Assembly (NCBI GenBank): GCA_905234505.1
Contig: CAJOIA010000015.1
Location: forward strand, 1 to 52,107
DNA from: an uncultured Selenomonadaceae bacterium
GTDB taxonomy: Bacteria; Bacillota; Negativicutes; Selenomonadales; Selenomonadaceae
Direction: 5' to 3'
DNA length: 52,107 nt
How positions within the stretch are numbered: the first letter of the stretch is position 1; each line of letters opens with the position of its first letter. The position numbers and the translations under genes are program-made. The notes under the pieces were generated by a model, which was not told the DNA's origin, made no database searches, and was given only the letters and a program-made list of their open reading frames with translations. This document shows positions 17,921-26,671 of the stretch, piece by piece.

Positions 17921-19255
17921 TTATTCATCGTCGCGGGTAAATGAACCGAAACGCATACATTCTTTTTGAAATTGCAAAGTGACAATTGACGTTGGACCAT
18001 TGCGATTTTTGGCTATGACCAATTCTGCAGTATTATAATTTTCGGTTTCGTGGTTGTAATATTCTTCTCGATAAAGAAACATAACCATATCGGCGTCTTG
18101 CTCCAATGAGCCGCTTTCGCGCAGGTCGCTTAACATTGGGCGTTTATCTGCGCGAAGTTCCACGCTGCGCGACAACTGACTTAAAGCCAAAATTGGAATT
18201 TTTAATTCACGTGCAAGAGCTTTAAGACTGCGCGAGATCTCCGAAATTTCCTGCTGTCGGTTATAATCCGAACCCTTGCGAATATTTCCTTGCATAAGCT
18301 GAAGATAATCAATGACAATAAAATCAAGACCGTGCTCATTTTTAATTTGTCGTGCCTTTGAGCGCAATTCTAAAGCGGTAATTCCGGCGCTGTCGTCAAT
18401 AAATAAATTTGCGCCGCTCAATTCTTCCTGCGCGTTTATCACGGCGTTAAATTCCGCTGTGTTGAGTTGCCCAGTATTAAGTTTGAGAGAATTAATGCCG
18501 CTACGTGAACTTAAAAGACGCATTCCAAGTTGCTCTTTGCTCATTTCCAACGAAAAAAGCGCTACTACATAATTATCAAGCGCTGCATTTATCGCCATAT
18601 TCAAAGCAAGCGCCGTTTTTCCCATCGAAGGACGCGCCGCCAGCAAAATCAAATCCGATTTTTGAAAACCGCTGGTAAGTTTATCCAAATCCAAAAAGCC
18701 AGTTTTTACGCCAGTGAGTCCGTCCGGATTATCTACTGCCTCGCGTATTCTATCAAAGGCGCGTTCCAAAATCGGCGAAATATGCTCAAATTCTGAGCGT
18801 TCGCCTTTAGAGGTTATTTCAAAAATTTTCTTTTCCGATTCATCGAGAATATCTTGGAGCGGCATTTTATCTTCGGCTGCCATTTGTGAAATTTCTTCAC
18901 CCGCTTTCATAAGTTTGCGCAAAATAGATTTTTCCTTGATTGTATTGGCATAAATTTTTGCATAGGCAGTTGTATTAATCATAGCTGGCAAGCCAGTCAA
19001 ATAATTAAATCCGACCGCGTCAACTTTACCAATTTTGCGTAATTCTTCAAAGACAGAAAGCGTATTCGGAATAATTTTTTTCTGATATAACTTGAATATC
19101 GTTTCAAACAGAATTTTATTGGCGTTATCAAAAAAATCTTCGCTTTTTAAAATTGAAATAATCGTTGGAATTTCTTCGCCGTTTTGAACCAACATCACGC
19201 CCAAAACATATCTTTCCATATCGACCACTGCAGGATATTTATATTCGTTATTCAT
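17921..19255 (-). CDS. dnaB: Replicative DNA helicase DnaB
   Basis: This is the hexameric 5'-3' helicase of the replication fork. The N-terminal primase-interacting domain covers residues ~1-105 (PAVVDMERYVLGVMLVQNGE). A linker leads to the RecA-like domain with Walker A ARPSMGKTALAL near residue 208, FSLEMSKEQL, Walker B-type FIVIDYLQLM and SDLRESGSLEQDADMVMFLYR. Length (444 aa) is normal and no intein is present. The ATG has AAGGAG seven bases upstream. No terminator is visible between dnaB and ssrA, so some readthrough into tmRNA is possible. Confidence 0.96.
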   Translation of the reverse strand: MNNEYKYPAVVDMERYVLGVMLVQNGEEIPTIISILKSEDFFDNANKILFETIFKLYQKKIIPNTLSVFEELRKIGKVDAVGFNYLTGLPAMINTTAYAKIYANTIKEKSILRKLMKAGEEISQMAAEDKMPLQDILDESEKKIFEITSKGERSEFEHISPILERAFDRIREAVDNPDGLTGVKTGFLDLDKLTSGFQKSDLILLAARPSMGKTALALNMAINAALDNYVVALFSLEMSKEQLGMRLLSSRSGINSLKLNTGQLNTAEFNAVINAQEELSGANLFIDDSAGITALELRSKARQIKNEHGLDFIVIDYLQLMQGNIRKGSDYNRQQEISEISRSLKALARELKIPILALSQLSRSVELRADKRPMLSDLRESGSLEQDADMVMFLYREEYYNHETENYNTAELVIAKNRNGPTSIVTLQFQKECMRFGSFTRDDE

Positions 19256-19265
19256 TAGCCGCTCC

Positions 19266-19294
19266 TTTTTAACGATAAAAATTTATGATATAAT
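19266..19294 (+). promoter_or_regulatory. Promoter of the acyl-CoA synthetase gene (extended -10)
   Basis: TGATATAAT at 19286-19294 is an extended -10 element. The -35 region is poor, which is common for such promoters. It lies 63 bp before the start codon and is divergent from dnaB. Confidence 0.5.
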
Positions 19295-19357
19295 TTCTGC
19301 CGAACAAACATAATGGGCGCAGAAAATTATTGCGCCGAACGAAAGGAGAGTTTTAAT

Positions 19358-20800
19358 TTGTTAGTCCACGAAATTATGAAACGAGGACACATAAACGACA
19401 TAGCTATTGTTGACGAGGGGCGCAAATTCACCTACGCCGCCGCTATTGAATCGATTAAGAATTTTCGCGACCGCCTTTATAATTTGGGCGTGCGTCAAGG
19501 CGATAGAGTTGCAATTTTTTCGCGTAATAGCGCTGAATTTATTTTTGCTTATTTCGGTACGACTTCACTTGGCGCTATTTGCGTGCCGATTAATTTTCAG
19601 CTCAGCACGCGTGAAACCGCTTTCATTATCAAAAATGCCGAAGTTAAGCTTGTTTTGACATATGAGCCGCTTGAGATTGACGTCGCGCAGTACGACATTG
19701 CAACCTTTGAAAAAATTCCCTGCGAAATTGACGCGCCCACTTTGCCCGCTGATTTTGATGAAAATTCGCCCTGCGTGATCATTTACACTTCGGGGACGAC
19801 CGGAAATCCTAAAGGTGCTGTGCTTTCTCATAAAAATTTGGTTCACAATACCAAGCAGTGTAGCGTTTTTAAGTGCAACAACAAATGCAAAGTTCTCTGC
19901 GTTTTGCCGATGTATCATTGCTTCGAATGGACTTGCAGCGTATTGAATACGTTTTACTGCGGAGCGGAAGCTCATGTTATGCGTAATTTCAAGCCAAAAG
20001 ACATGATTGACATGGTGCGCGATAATCAGCTTACCGATATAATTATAGTACCGTCGATTTTCAAATTGGTAACGGCGATGGCTCAACCGGAAGATTTTAA
20101 AAGCGTGCGATTTGCAATGAGCGGCGGAACTACTTTGCCTGTTAAAATGGTCGAGGAATTTACTAAAAAATTTGGCTTGCCGATAGCTGAAGGTTACGGA
20201 TTGTCTGAAGCGTCGCCGTGTGTCTTTTTGACTACGCACGGAGAAGAGCGCATTGGTTCTGTTGGCAAAATTCTTGACGGTGAGGAAGTCAGAATTATTG
20301 ACGAAACTGGAAAAGATTTACCAGTTGGTGAGCCTGGCGAGTTATTGGTACGTGGCGGTCAAGTTATGCTGGGTTATTGGAAAAATCCAACTGCAACGGC
20401 TGAAACTATTGACGCGGACGGCTGGTTGCATACCGGCGACGTGGCGAAAGTTGACGCGGACGGTTACTATTACATTGTCAATCGGATTAAAGAAATGATT
20501 ATCAGCATGGGCGAAAATATTTATCCGCGCGAAGTTGAAGAAGTTGTTTATCAATTTCCTGGAATAAAAGATGCGGCGGTTGTTGGCGTTGAGGATAAAT
20601 TGCGCGGGCAAGTTGGCGCTTGTTTTTATGAAGTGCAAGACGGCAAAAAAGTTGACGTACGTGAATTGAAAAAATTTCTGCAGAAAAACCTTGCAATGTA
20701 CAAAGTGCCGCGTGAATTTCGACAAATACCAGAAATGCCCCGCACTTCCACAGGTAAAATTTCTAAACGCACAATCATTGAAAAGTTTGTAAAAAGTTAA
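19358..20800 (+). CDS. AMP-forming acyl-CoA synthetase (fatty acid-CoA ligase family)
   Basis: This enzyme activates a carboxylic acid, probably a fatty acid, to its acyl-CoA through an acyl-adenylate. The ANL-family motifs are intact: the P-loop YTSGTTGNPKGAVLSHKN, GYGLSEASP, the hinge region DGWLHTGDVAKVDADGYYYI and the C-terminal catalytic lysine in STGKISKR. The length of 480 aa is nearer medium- or long-chain ligases than acetyl-CoA synthetase. The TTG start is preferred because AAGGAG lies nine bases before it; the upstream in-frame ATG at 19313 has no such site. The gene ends three bases before a structured repeat. The true substrate cannot be read from sequence. Confidence 0.88.
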   Translation: MLVHEIMKRGHINDIAIVDEGRKFTYAAAIESIKNFRDRLYNLGVRQGDRVAIFSRNSAEFIFAYFGTTSLGAICVPINFQLSTRETAFIIKNAEVKLVLTYEPLEIDVAQYDIATFEKIPCEIDAPTLPADFDENSPCVIIYTSGTTGNPKGAVLSHKNLVHNTKQCSVFKCNNKCKVLCVLPMYHCFEWTCSVLNTFYCGAEAHVMRNFKPKDMIDMVRDNQLTDIIIVPSIFKLVTAMAQPEDFKSVRFAMSGGTTLPVKMVEEFTKKFGLPIAEGYGLSEASPCVFLTTHGEERIGSVGKILDGEEVRIIDETGKDLPVGEPGELLVRGGQVMLGYWKNPTATAETIDADGWLHTGDVAKVDADGYYYIVNRIKEMIISMGENIYPREVEEVVYQFPGIKDAAVVGVEDKLRGQVGACFYEVQDGKKVDVRELKKFLQKNLAMYKVPREFRQIPEMPRTSTGKISKRTIIEKFVKS

Positions 20801-20803
20801 TAT

Positions 20804-20904
20804 CAACTTTCTTTTATCGTAAAAGAAAGTTGCAAAGAAAAGCGCGTCGCGGGTTGTCACATCACGTGACAAGCGCGCCGCATGGGCGCTCATCCGTGAG
20901 CGCC
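20804..20904 (+). repeat. Modular 3'-UTR element, copy C (after the acyl-CoA synthetase)
   Basis: Short variant of the element. Hairpin 3 (20804-20832) has a 13-bp perfect stem of the CTTTCTTTT/AAAAGAAAG type. The linker GCAAAGAAAAGC follows, then hairpin 2 (inner stem TTGTCAC/GTGACAA at 20854-20872 with GC-rich flanks) and hairpin 1 (20885-20904, stem GGCGCTC/GAGCGCC, loop ATCCGT). TCTTTTATT follows hairpin 1, so it can act as the terminator. Confidence 0.8.
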
Positions 20905-20908
20905 TCTT

Positions 20909-21931
20909 TTATTGGTTGAATAAATTTATTTCGCCAGATTTTGGATAATTTAAATTCATATGATTGTAACCGGCTTCAGTAACAATGCGTCCGCGCGGTG
21001 TTCTCATTATGAAACCTAGTTGCAAAAGATACGGTTCATAAATATCTTCAATGGTTTCGCGAGTTTCGCTGATAGCTGCGGCAATGGTGTCGAGCCCAAC
21101 CGGACCTCCGCGAAATTTTTTTATCATTGCTTCCATCATTCGCCGGTCAGTTGCGTCAAGCCCCGCGCTGTCTACTTCCAATGCAATTAGCGCCTTATCT
21201 GCAATTTCGTCTGTGATTTTTGTACTGCCTTCAAATTCGGCAAAATCTCTAACACGTTTCAAAAGCCTATTGGCAACGCGCGGCGTCCCCCTTGAACGCT
21301 TTGCAATTTCTATCGCGCCGTTTTTTTCAATCGGGATTTTTAAAATTTCCGCCGAACGCGTCACAATTTCAATCAGCGCCTCTACCGAATAATATTCCAG
21401 CCGCGAAATTACGCCGAATCTGTCACGTAGCGGAGGCGATAAATTCCCTGCCTTTGTGGTCGCTCCAATTAATGTAAAGGGCGCTATGTCCAATCGAATA
21501 CTGCGCGCGCTTGGTCCTTTGCCGATTATTATGTCGATTGCAAAATCTTCCATTGCCGAATATAAAATTTCTTCGATTTGCCGCGAAAGCCTGTGTATTT
21601 CGTCGATGAAAAGTACGTCGCGTTCTTGCAAATTTGTTAAAAGCGCCGCTAAATCTCCGCTGCGCTCAATCGCAGGTGCTGAAGTTGGGCGAAAATTTAC
21701 GCCAAGCTCATTTGCGATTATCGCTGCAAGCGTAGTTTTGCCCAAGCCTGGCGGTCCATATAATAAAACGTGATCAAGTGCTTCTCTGCGCGAAAGTGCT
21801 GCTTTGACGAAAACTTTTAAATTTGCCTTAGCTTTTTCCTGTCCAATGTATTCAGATAGTCGGCGCGGGCGCAAACTGTATTGCCAATCGTCGGCTTTTT
21901 GCTCAGCCGTTGCGATAATTCTTTCGTCCAT
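20909..21931 (-). CDS. ruvB: Holliday junction branch migration ATPase RuvB
   Basis: RuvB is the hexameric motor that drives branch migration of Holliday junctions with RuvA during recombination repair. Motifs include [12 protein letters not shown], Walker [13 protein letters not shown], Walker [12 protein letters not shown], sensor I IGATTKAG, and the arginine-finger region near RDRFGVI. The C-terminal winged helix ends with [14 protein letters not shown]. The ATG at 21931 is preferred because GAGGT lies four bases before it. ruvA and ruvC are not beside it in this window. It follows fmt after 7 bp. Confidence 0.96.
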   Translation of the reverse strand: MDERIIATAEQKADDWQYSLRPRRLSEYIGQEKAKANLKVFVKAALSRREALDHVLLYGPPGLGKTTLAAIIANELGVNFRPTSAPAIERSGDLAALLTNLQERDVLFIDEIHRLSRQIEEILYSAMEDFAIDIIIGKGPSARSIRLDIAPFTLIGATTKAGNLSPPLRDRFGVISRLEYYSVEALIEIVTRSAEILKIPIEKNGAIEIAKRSRGTPRVANRLLKRVRDFAEFEGSTKITDEIADKALIALEVDSAGLDATDRRMMEAMIKKFRGGPVGLDTIAAAISETRETIEDIYEPYLLQLGFIMRTPRGRIVTEAGYNHMNLNYPKSGEINLFNQ

Positions 21932-21938
21932 AGTTACC

Positions 21939-22844
21939 TCAATCAAATTTTTCAGCCGTGATTTTATGTCCGTTCAGATAATCCGCCGCTGAAATTTTTT
22001 TAGCATTGGGCGCTTGAAGTTCCAAAATTTCTAAATTGCCGCCGCCCGTGCCAACTAGAATTTTTCTGTCGGTAATTTTAATTTCGCCCGCCGCAAGATT
22101 TTTATTATCAAGAATTTTCGTCCGCCAGATTTTAAATTTTTCACCGCCAATAAAACTAAAAGCGCCTCCATAAAGCCCGCGTACCAAATTATGAATTTCT
22201 CGCGCAGTGCAAGCCCAATTAATTTTGCCAGTATCTTTTTTCAACATCGGCGCGTAATTCGACAGCGAGTCATCTTGCTTAATCGGCTTAATTTTATCAA
22301 GCTGTTTAATGGTTTCAATTAAAATTTCTGCGCCCGCCGTCATAAGTTTTTCGCGCAGTTCCGGCAGAATCATATTTTCCTCAATAGGAACTTCCTGCGC
22401 CAATAAAATATCACCCGTGTCTAAGCCTGCGTTCATTTGCATTGTCGTGACGCCGGTTATTTTTTCGCCATTGATTAAGCACCATTCGATTGGAGCGGCG
22501 CCGCGATATTTCGGCAAAAGTGACGCGTGCACATTGATACAGCCAAATTTCGGTAAATCTAAAATTTCCTGCGACAGAATTTGCCCGAAAGCCACAACCA
22601 CAATTAAATCTGCGCGAAATTTTTTAAGTTCGTCAACAACTTCAGGCGTTTTGACTTTTTGAGGCTGTAAGATTGGCAAATTTTTTTCCTGCGCGAAAAT
22701 TTTTACCGGCGAGGGCAATAATTTTTGTCCGCGCCCGCGTGGTCTATCCGGCTGTGTTACGACGCAGAGTATTTCTTCAGTTTCGCACAATCTTTTTAAA
22801 CACGGCACGGCAAAATCCGGCGTTCCCATAAATATTATTTGCAT
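21939..22844 (-). CDS. fmt: Methionyl-tRNA formyltransferase
   Basis: Fmt formylates initiator Met-tRNA using 10-formyltetrahydrofolate. The product begins [16 protein letters not shown], typical for the family, and contains the catalytic segment [18 protein letters not shown] and [18 protein letters not shown]. The longest frame extends 21 codons upstream into def, but AGGAG lies just before the ATG at 22844, which follows the def stop by one base. Length (301 aa) is normal. def and fmt are coupled, as in many bacteria, so formylation and deformylation are made together. Confidence 0.96.
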   Translation of the reverse strand: MQIIFMGTPDFAVPCLKRLCETEEILCVVTQPDRPRGRGQKLLPSPVKIFAQEKNLPILQPQKVKTPEVVDELKKFRADLIVVVAFGQILSQEILDLPKFGCINVHASLLPKYRGAAPIEWCLINGEKITGVTTMQMNAGLDTGDILLAQEVPIEENMILPELREKLMTAGAEILIETIKQLDKIKPIKQDDSLSNYAPMLKKDTGKINWACTAREIHNLVRGLYGGAFSFIGGEKFKIWRTKILDNKNLAAGEIKITDRKILVGTGGGNLEILELQAPNAKKISAADYLNGHKITAEKFD

Positions 22845-22845
22845 T

Positions 22846-23328
22846 TTAATTCTCCTGATCGCTTTCAGTTTGAGGTTTGCCCTTAGTAATATTTTTCGCA
22901 ATGTCAATGAAAAGTCGCCCGTTCAAATGGTCAATTTCGTGCTGAATGCAACGCGCCAATAAACCTTCAGCTTCAATTTCTTTTTCTTTGTGATAGCGCG
23001 TCATAAATTTCACGCGAATTTTAGTTGCCCGCTCAACTTCACCAAAAAGATTTGGACAAGACAAGCAGCCTTCCAAATCCACTTCCGAGCCTTCGCGATA
23101 GGTAATTTCTGGATTTAACATATCGTAGCGTTTATGGTCCACATCAACCACAATCATGCGCAGGGAATATCCAACTTGCGGCGCAGCAATTCCAATGCCA
23201 TCTGTCGCATACATTGTTTCAGCCATATCATCCAAAAGTTTCTTCACGCGCTTATCAATTTTTTTAACACTCGCGCAGATTTGTTTCAAAATGGGGTCGC
23301 CCGCAGTTTTAACTTCAAGTAAAGCCAT
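22846..23328 (-). CDS. def: Peptide deformylase
   Basis: This metalloenzyme removes the N-formyl group from nascent proteins. All three motifs are present: GIGIAAPQVG, EGCLSCP and QHEIDHLNGRLF. The metal ligands are the cysteine of EGCLS and the two histidines of HEIDH. The residue after EGCLS is Cys rather than the common Val. Length (160 aa) fits. AAGGAG lies upstream of the ATG. It is cytosolic, at the ribosome exit. Confidence 0.96.
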   Translation of the reverse strand: MALLEVKTAGDPILKQICASVKKIDKRVKKLLDDMAETMYATDGIGIAAPQVGYSLRMIVVDVDHKRYDMLNPEITYREGSEVDLEGCLSCPNLFGEVERATKIRVKFMTRYHKEKEIEAEGLLARCIQHEIDHLNGRLFIDIAKNITKGKPQTESDQEN

Positions 23329-23340
23329 TAATTTTCTCCT

Positions 23341-24369
23341 TTACACCGCGTAGGGAATATTCACGGATTCGTCCGCGTCCAGATTTTTAATATTCAGCGC
23401 GTTAAGCATATCGTCTTTAGTCACAGCGTAAGTGCCAGATTTTGAAACGACAATTCCAGCCGCAACATTTGTAATATAAGCGCCATCATATGGTTTTAAA
23501 CCGCCAGCCAGAGCCATTGAAAAAACAGCGGCAACCGTATCAGCCACGCCCGCGCTATCGTAAACTTCCTGTGATTTGGTTGGAATATGAGCAACGTCAT
23601 TTTCATTGACAAGGGTAATTCCATGAGCCGAGCGCGTCGCTAAAACATTTTTAATATTAAATTTGCGCATAATGTACCGCCCCGCGCGTTCAACGTCTTC
23701 ATCATTCTCTGCGCGAATAGGACTAAGCATAATTTTATTAATCTTGGCGACGTTGGGCGTTACGTAATCGGCATTTGAATATTTACTCCAGCGCTGACCA
23801 TAAGGCATAACTGTGACAGGGACGCCATGACTGTGAGCCGCCTTGATAATCGACGCACAAAAATATTCCGTGCAAACGCCTTTTTCATAATCGGCAATGA
23901 CAACCGCGTCAAGACTTTCATTTAATAGCCGCCGAATATATTTTTCAAGCGCCGCGTATTTTTCATCAGGTTTGGGCGAATTATCTTCAAAGTCCATTCG
24001 AAACATTTGCTGATGCCCGCTGATAATTCTAACCTTCGTAGTCGTGGGAGAATCCGTTGTAATAAGCCCCTCTTGATTAATCCCGCGCTCAAAAAGTTGC
24101 TCAGCTAAAGTTTCATAATTGTGGTCGAAACCAACAAAGCCTGCAAGGTAAGTTTGGCAACCAAGCAACGCTAAATTATTGGCAACATTTGCCGCCGCGC
24201 CCAAACTCGACCAGCGCCTTATAATTTTCGCAACAGGCACAGGAGCATCGCTTGCAAATTTATTAACTTCGCCGTGATAATATTTATCAATCATAACATC
24301 GCCGACAACTAGCACTTTGCATTTGCAAATCTTACTATCAAAAAAAATTTTCCAATCAGATCTATTCAT
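23341..24369 (-). CDS. PfkB-family sugar kinase, HldE kinase-domain-like, with altered active-site motifs
   Basis: The 342-residue product aligns from end to end with the N-terminal kinase domain of HldE (D-glycero-beta-D-manno-heptose-7-phosphate kinase), with VVGDVMIDKYYHGEVNKFAS, APVPVAKI and ADYEKGV in place. Several key positions differ. The usual GAGDTV anion-hole motif reads GVADTV, keeping the catalytic Asp but replacing glycines. The usual DPKG reads MPYG, and GGAANVA reads GAAANVA. It could be a kinase with a shifted substrate, or inactive. No nucleotidyltransferase domain is attached. It lies 12 bp upstream of def. Confidence 0.75.
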   Translation of the reverse strand: MNRSDWKIFFDSKICKCKVLVVGDVMIDKYYHGEVNKFASDAPVPVAKIIRRWSSLGAAANVANNLALLGCQTYLAGFVGFDHNYETLAEQLFERGINQEGLITTDSPTTTKVRIISGHQQMFRMDFEDNSPKPDEKYAALEKYIRRLLNESLDAVVIADYEKGVCTEYFCASIIKAAHSHGVPVTVMPYGQRWSKYSNADYVTPNVAKINKIMLSPIRAENDEDVERAGRYIMRKFNIKNVLATRSAHGITLVNENDVAHIPTKSQEVYDSAGVADTVAAVFSMALAGGLKPYDGAYITNVAAGIVVSKSGTYAVTKDDMLNALNIKNLDADESVNIPYAV

Positions 24370-24438
24370 CGCGCCTCACCATTTAAAATTTTTGACAATT
24401 ATATCACGGATATTAAAAAATACCACTAAAAATAAAAA

Positions 24439-24457
24439 GCCGCCCGAGCGGGGCAGC
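24439..24457 (-). terminator. Intrinsic terminator downstream of the DcuB-type gene
   Basis: On the minus strand GCTGCCC pairs with GGGCGGC (one wobble) around a five-base loop, followed by TTTTTATTTTT. It lies beyond repeat copy D, which itself lacks a U tract. Confidence 0.75.
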
Positions 24458-24480
24458 CAATTCAGCGGAACGAACTAGAC

Positions 24481-24578
24481 GGCGCCCAAGGATGGGCGCC
24501 AAGTGCCGCGTCGAGGAGCGTGAAGCGACTCATACGCGGCTGTTTTCTTTGCTACTTTCTTTTGCGCCAAAAGAAAGT
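24481..24578 (-). repeat. Modular 3'-UTR element, copy D (after the DcuB-type gene)
   Basis: Read on the minus strand, hairpin 3 (24578-24554, ACTTTCTTTT/AAAAGAAAGT) starts nine bases after the stop codon. The linker TAGCAAAGAAAAC follows, then hairpin 2 (24540-24505, closing stem GCCGCGT/ACGCGGC) and hairpin 1 (24500-24481, stem GGCGCCC/GGGCGCC, loop ATCCTT). Hairpin 1 lacks a T run here; a separate terminator follows 24 bp on. Confidence 0.8.
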
Positions 24579-24587
24579 TGTTATCAA

Positions 24588-25928
24588 CTATAAAACAATA
24601 TGCGCCATAACGAAACCAACGGCGCAACCGCTGATAACGCCTATTAATCCAGGAATCATAAAACTGTGATTCAAAATATATTTACCAATGCGAGTCGTGC
24701 CGGAGCGGTCAAAGCCGATACAAGCCAAATCTGACGGATAAGTCGGCAGGAAGAAATATCCATAGCACGCGCTGATAAATGACATAACAATCACGGGGTC
24801 CATTCCAACGCTCAATGCCATCGGAAAAACAATCGCAATAGCTGCCGCCTGCGAATTGACCAGCTTTGAAGTCAGAAACGCGATAACTGCAAATGCCCAT
24901 GGATATTCTTTAACCGCACTGCCGAGAAATTCTTTCAAGAAATCCATATGCGCGCCAAAACAAGTATTCGCCATCCACGCAACGCCATAAACTGAAACTA
25001 ACGCGACTATACCCGATTTGAAAACTTGGCTGTTGCCAACGTCTTTAGCTTTGACTTTGCAGACAAATAAAATTACCGCCGCCACCAATAGCATTACCAT
25101 TTGAATTACCGCCGTCATTGATATTGCTTTCATTTCGCCCTTAGCGTTCGGGAAATGCGGCAATAAATCTGGGAAATTACCAAGCGCCGCGATTACTAAA
25201 ATTCCTATGAAGAAAATATACATTGAATGATAAAAGCTGGACGGCAACTCCTTACCCTGCAATGATTCTGAATCGCCGTAAACGTACGCTTTATTTTCGG
25301 GGTCTTTGATAAATTCTTGAAAGCGCTCATCTTTGTCCAAATCTTTGCCGCGCCGATAACTCCACAGTGCCGCGAAAAATACGCCTAAACCAGTTGCCGG
25401 AATTGATACCGCTAAAATTTGTAAAACCGTGTAATGGTAGCCCGCATTTGCCATAAAACCTACTATTGAAACAATTGCAACCGATACCGGCGAAGCGCAA
25501 ATTCCCATCTGCGAGGCAACTGACGCTACTGCCATTGGTCGCTCTGGTCGAATGTTCTGCTTAATAGCTATGTCGTAGATTATCGGGAACATCGTATAAA
25601 CAACATGCCCCGTGCCGCAGAGTACCGTTAAAAACCAGGTTGTCATAGGTGCTAAAATTGTGACGTGTTTTGGATTGTTTCGCAAAAATTTTTCCGCGTA
25701 TTGCAACATTACCGTTAAGCCGCCCGATGTTTGCAAAAAACCCGCGCAAGTTACAACGGCTAAAATCGTCAGCATTACGTCTATTGGCGGTGAACCTGGT
25801 TTATAGCCAAATATAAATACAAAAATTACAAGTCCTATGCCGCTTATAACGGCTAAACCAATTCCACCGTGCCGCACGCCAATTATCAAGCACGCCAGTA
25901 ATACTAAAAATCCCGCAAGCATTTCCAT
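24588..25928 (-). CDS. dcuB: Anaerobic C4-dicarboxylate transporter, DcuB type
   Basis: This inner-membrane carrier exchanges fumarate, malate or aspartate for succinate during fumarate respiration. About ten hydrophobic helices are visible. Family segments include HGGIGLAVISGIGLVIFVF, the CGTGHVVYTMFPIIYDIAIK block with NIRPERPMA, and ASPVSVAIVSIVGFM. These match DcuB more closely than DcuA. Length (446 aa) is normal. Several starts are close together (GTG at 25937, ATG at 25928, ATG at 25922); the middle one is used here without strong support. It suggests succinate or propionate fermentation, typical of Negativicutes. Confidence 0.92.
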   Translation of the reverse strand: MEMLAGFLVLLACLIIGVRHGGIGLAVISGIGLVIFVFIFGYKPGSPPIDVMLTILAVVTCAGFLQTSGGLTVMLQYAEKFLRNNPKHVTILAPMTTWFLTVLCGTGHVVYTMFPIIYDIAIKQNIRPERPMAVASVASQMGICASPVSVAIVSIVGFMANAGYHYTVLQILAVSIPATGLGVFFAALWSYRRGKDLDKDERFQEFIKDPENKAYVYGDSESLQGKELPSSFYHSMYIFFIGILVIAALGNFPDLLPHFPNAKGEMKAISMTAVIQMVMLLVAAVILFVCKVKAKDVGNSQVFKSGIVALVSVYGVAWMANTCFGAHMDFLKEFLGSAVKEYPWAFAVIAFLTSKLVNSQAAAIAIVFPMALSVGMDPVIVMSFISACYGYFFLPTYPSDLACIGFDRSGTTRIGKYILNHSFMIPGLIGVISGCAVGFVMAHIVL

Positions 25929-26024
25929 TACTCTCACCCTCTCCTAAAAAATATGTTGTCCTATTCGATTTAACAAATGCTTTTCCTGCCGCTTTAGCAA
26001 CTAAAACTAATTTCAACTTTCCTA

Positions 26025-26053
26025 TTGACATTTTGTCTAATTAGTGATAACCT
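26025..26053 (+). promoter_or_regulatory. Candidate promoter of the grpE-dnaK-dnaJ operon
   Basis: A perfect TTGACA (26025-26030) is followed after 17 bases by TAACCT (26048-26053), 31 bp before grpE. No CIRCE inverted repeat is visible in the 146-bp gap. Confidence 0.45.
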
Positions 26054-26083
26054 TAAGCCACTGAAACGAAAGGGGCTGAGGAA

Positions 26084-26653
26084 TTGGCGGACGATAAAAA
26101 AATTTTAGTTGAAAACGAGGACGGTGACAGCGCGGAGTTAAATGCAAATCTGGCATCTTCTCCGGAAGAAATAAACGCGGATAACAACGATTTAAATTTG
26201 TTGGCGGATTTGGAAAAAGTTAAAACGGATCTTGCGGCGAAAAGTGACCGACTTTTAAGGTTGCAGGCGGATTTTGACAATTTCCGAAAGCGCATGGCTA
26301 AGGAAAAAACCGATGTTGCCGCTGTAGTTGAACAAAATTTTTTGACTGATTTATTGCCAGTGGTTGATAATTTTGGGCGAGCTCTTGAGCACAGCGAAAC
26401 TTCAGACGCCGAAACTTTGCGCAAGGGCATTACAATGATTTGGAATGAACTTGTCAAGGCGCTCAGCAAACACGGGCTTGAAGTTATCGATACTGAAAAT
26501 CAGAAATTCGACCCCTATTATCATCAATCAATCGGCAATGTTAAAGACGAAACTAAGGCTGACGGCATGATAGCTGTCGAACTTCAGCGTGGATATATGG
26601 CGCACGGCAAGGTTATTCGTGCAAGTATGGTTCAAGTTGTTAATAATGACTGA
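26084..26653 (+). CDS. grpE: Nucleotide exchange factor GrpE
   Basis: GrpE releases ADP from DnaK in the Hsp70 cycle. The acidic N-terminus is followed by a long helix (LLRLQADFDNFRKRMAKEK), the four-helix bundle (DLLPVVDNFGRALEH) and the beta-wing (VAVELQRGYMAHGKVIRASMVQV). Length (189 aa) is typical. The start is TTG, with AGGGG and GAGG upstream. The usual firmicute neighbour hrcA is not upstream; the order is grpE, dnaK, dnaJ. Confidence 0.95.
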   Translation: MADDKKILVENEDGDSAELNANLASSPEEINADNNDLNLLADLEKVKTDLAAKSDRLLRLQADFDNFRKRMAKEKTDVAAVVEQNFLTDLLPVVDNFGRALEHSETSDAETLRKGITMIWNELVKALSKHGLEVIDTENQKFDPYYHQSIGNVKDETKADGMIAVELQRGYMAHGKVIRASMVQVVNND

Positions 26654-26671
26654 TTTTGGAGGCAAAAAATT

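Noticed and set aside
25938-26083. CIRCE operator upstream of grpE
   Set aside because: No TTAGCACTC-type inverted repeat could be found on either strand of the gap.
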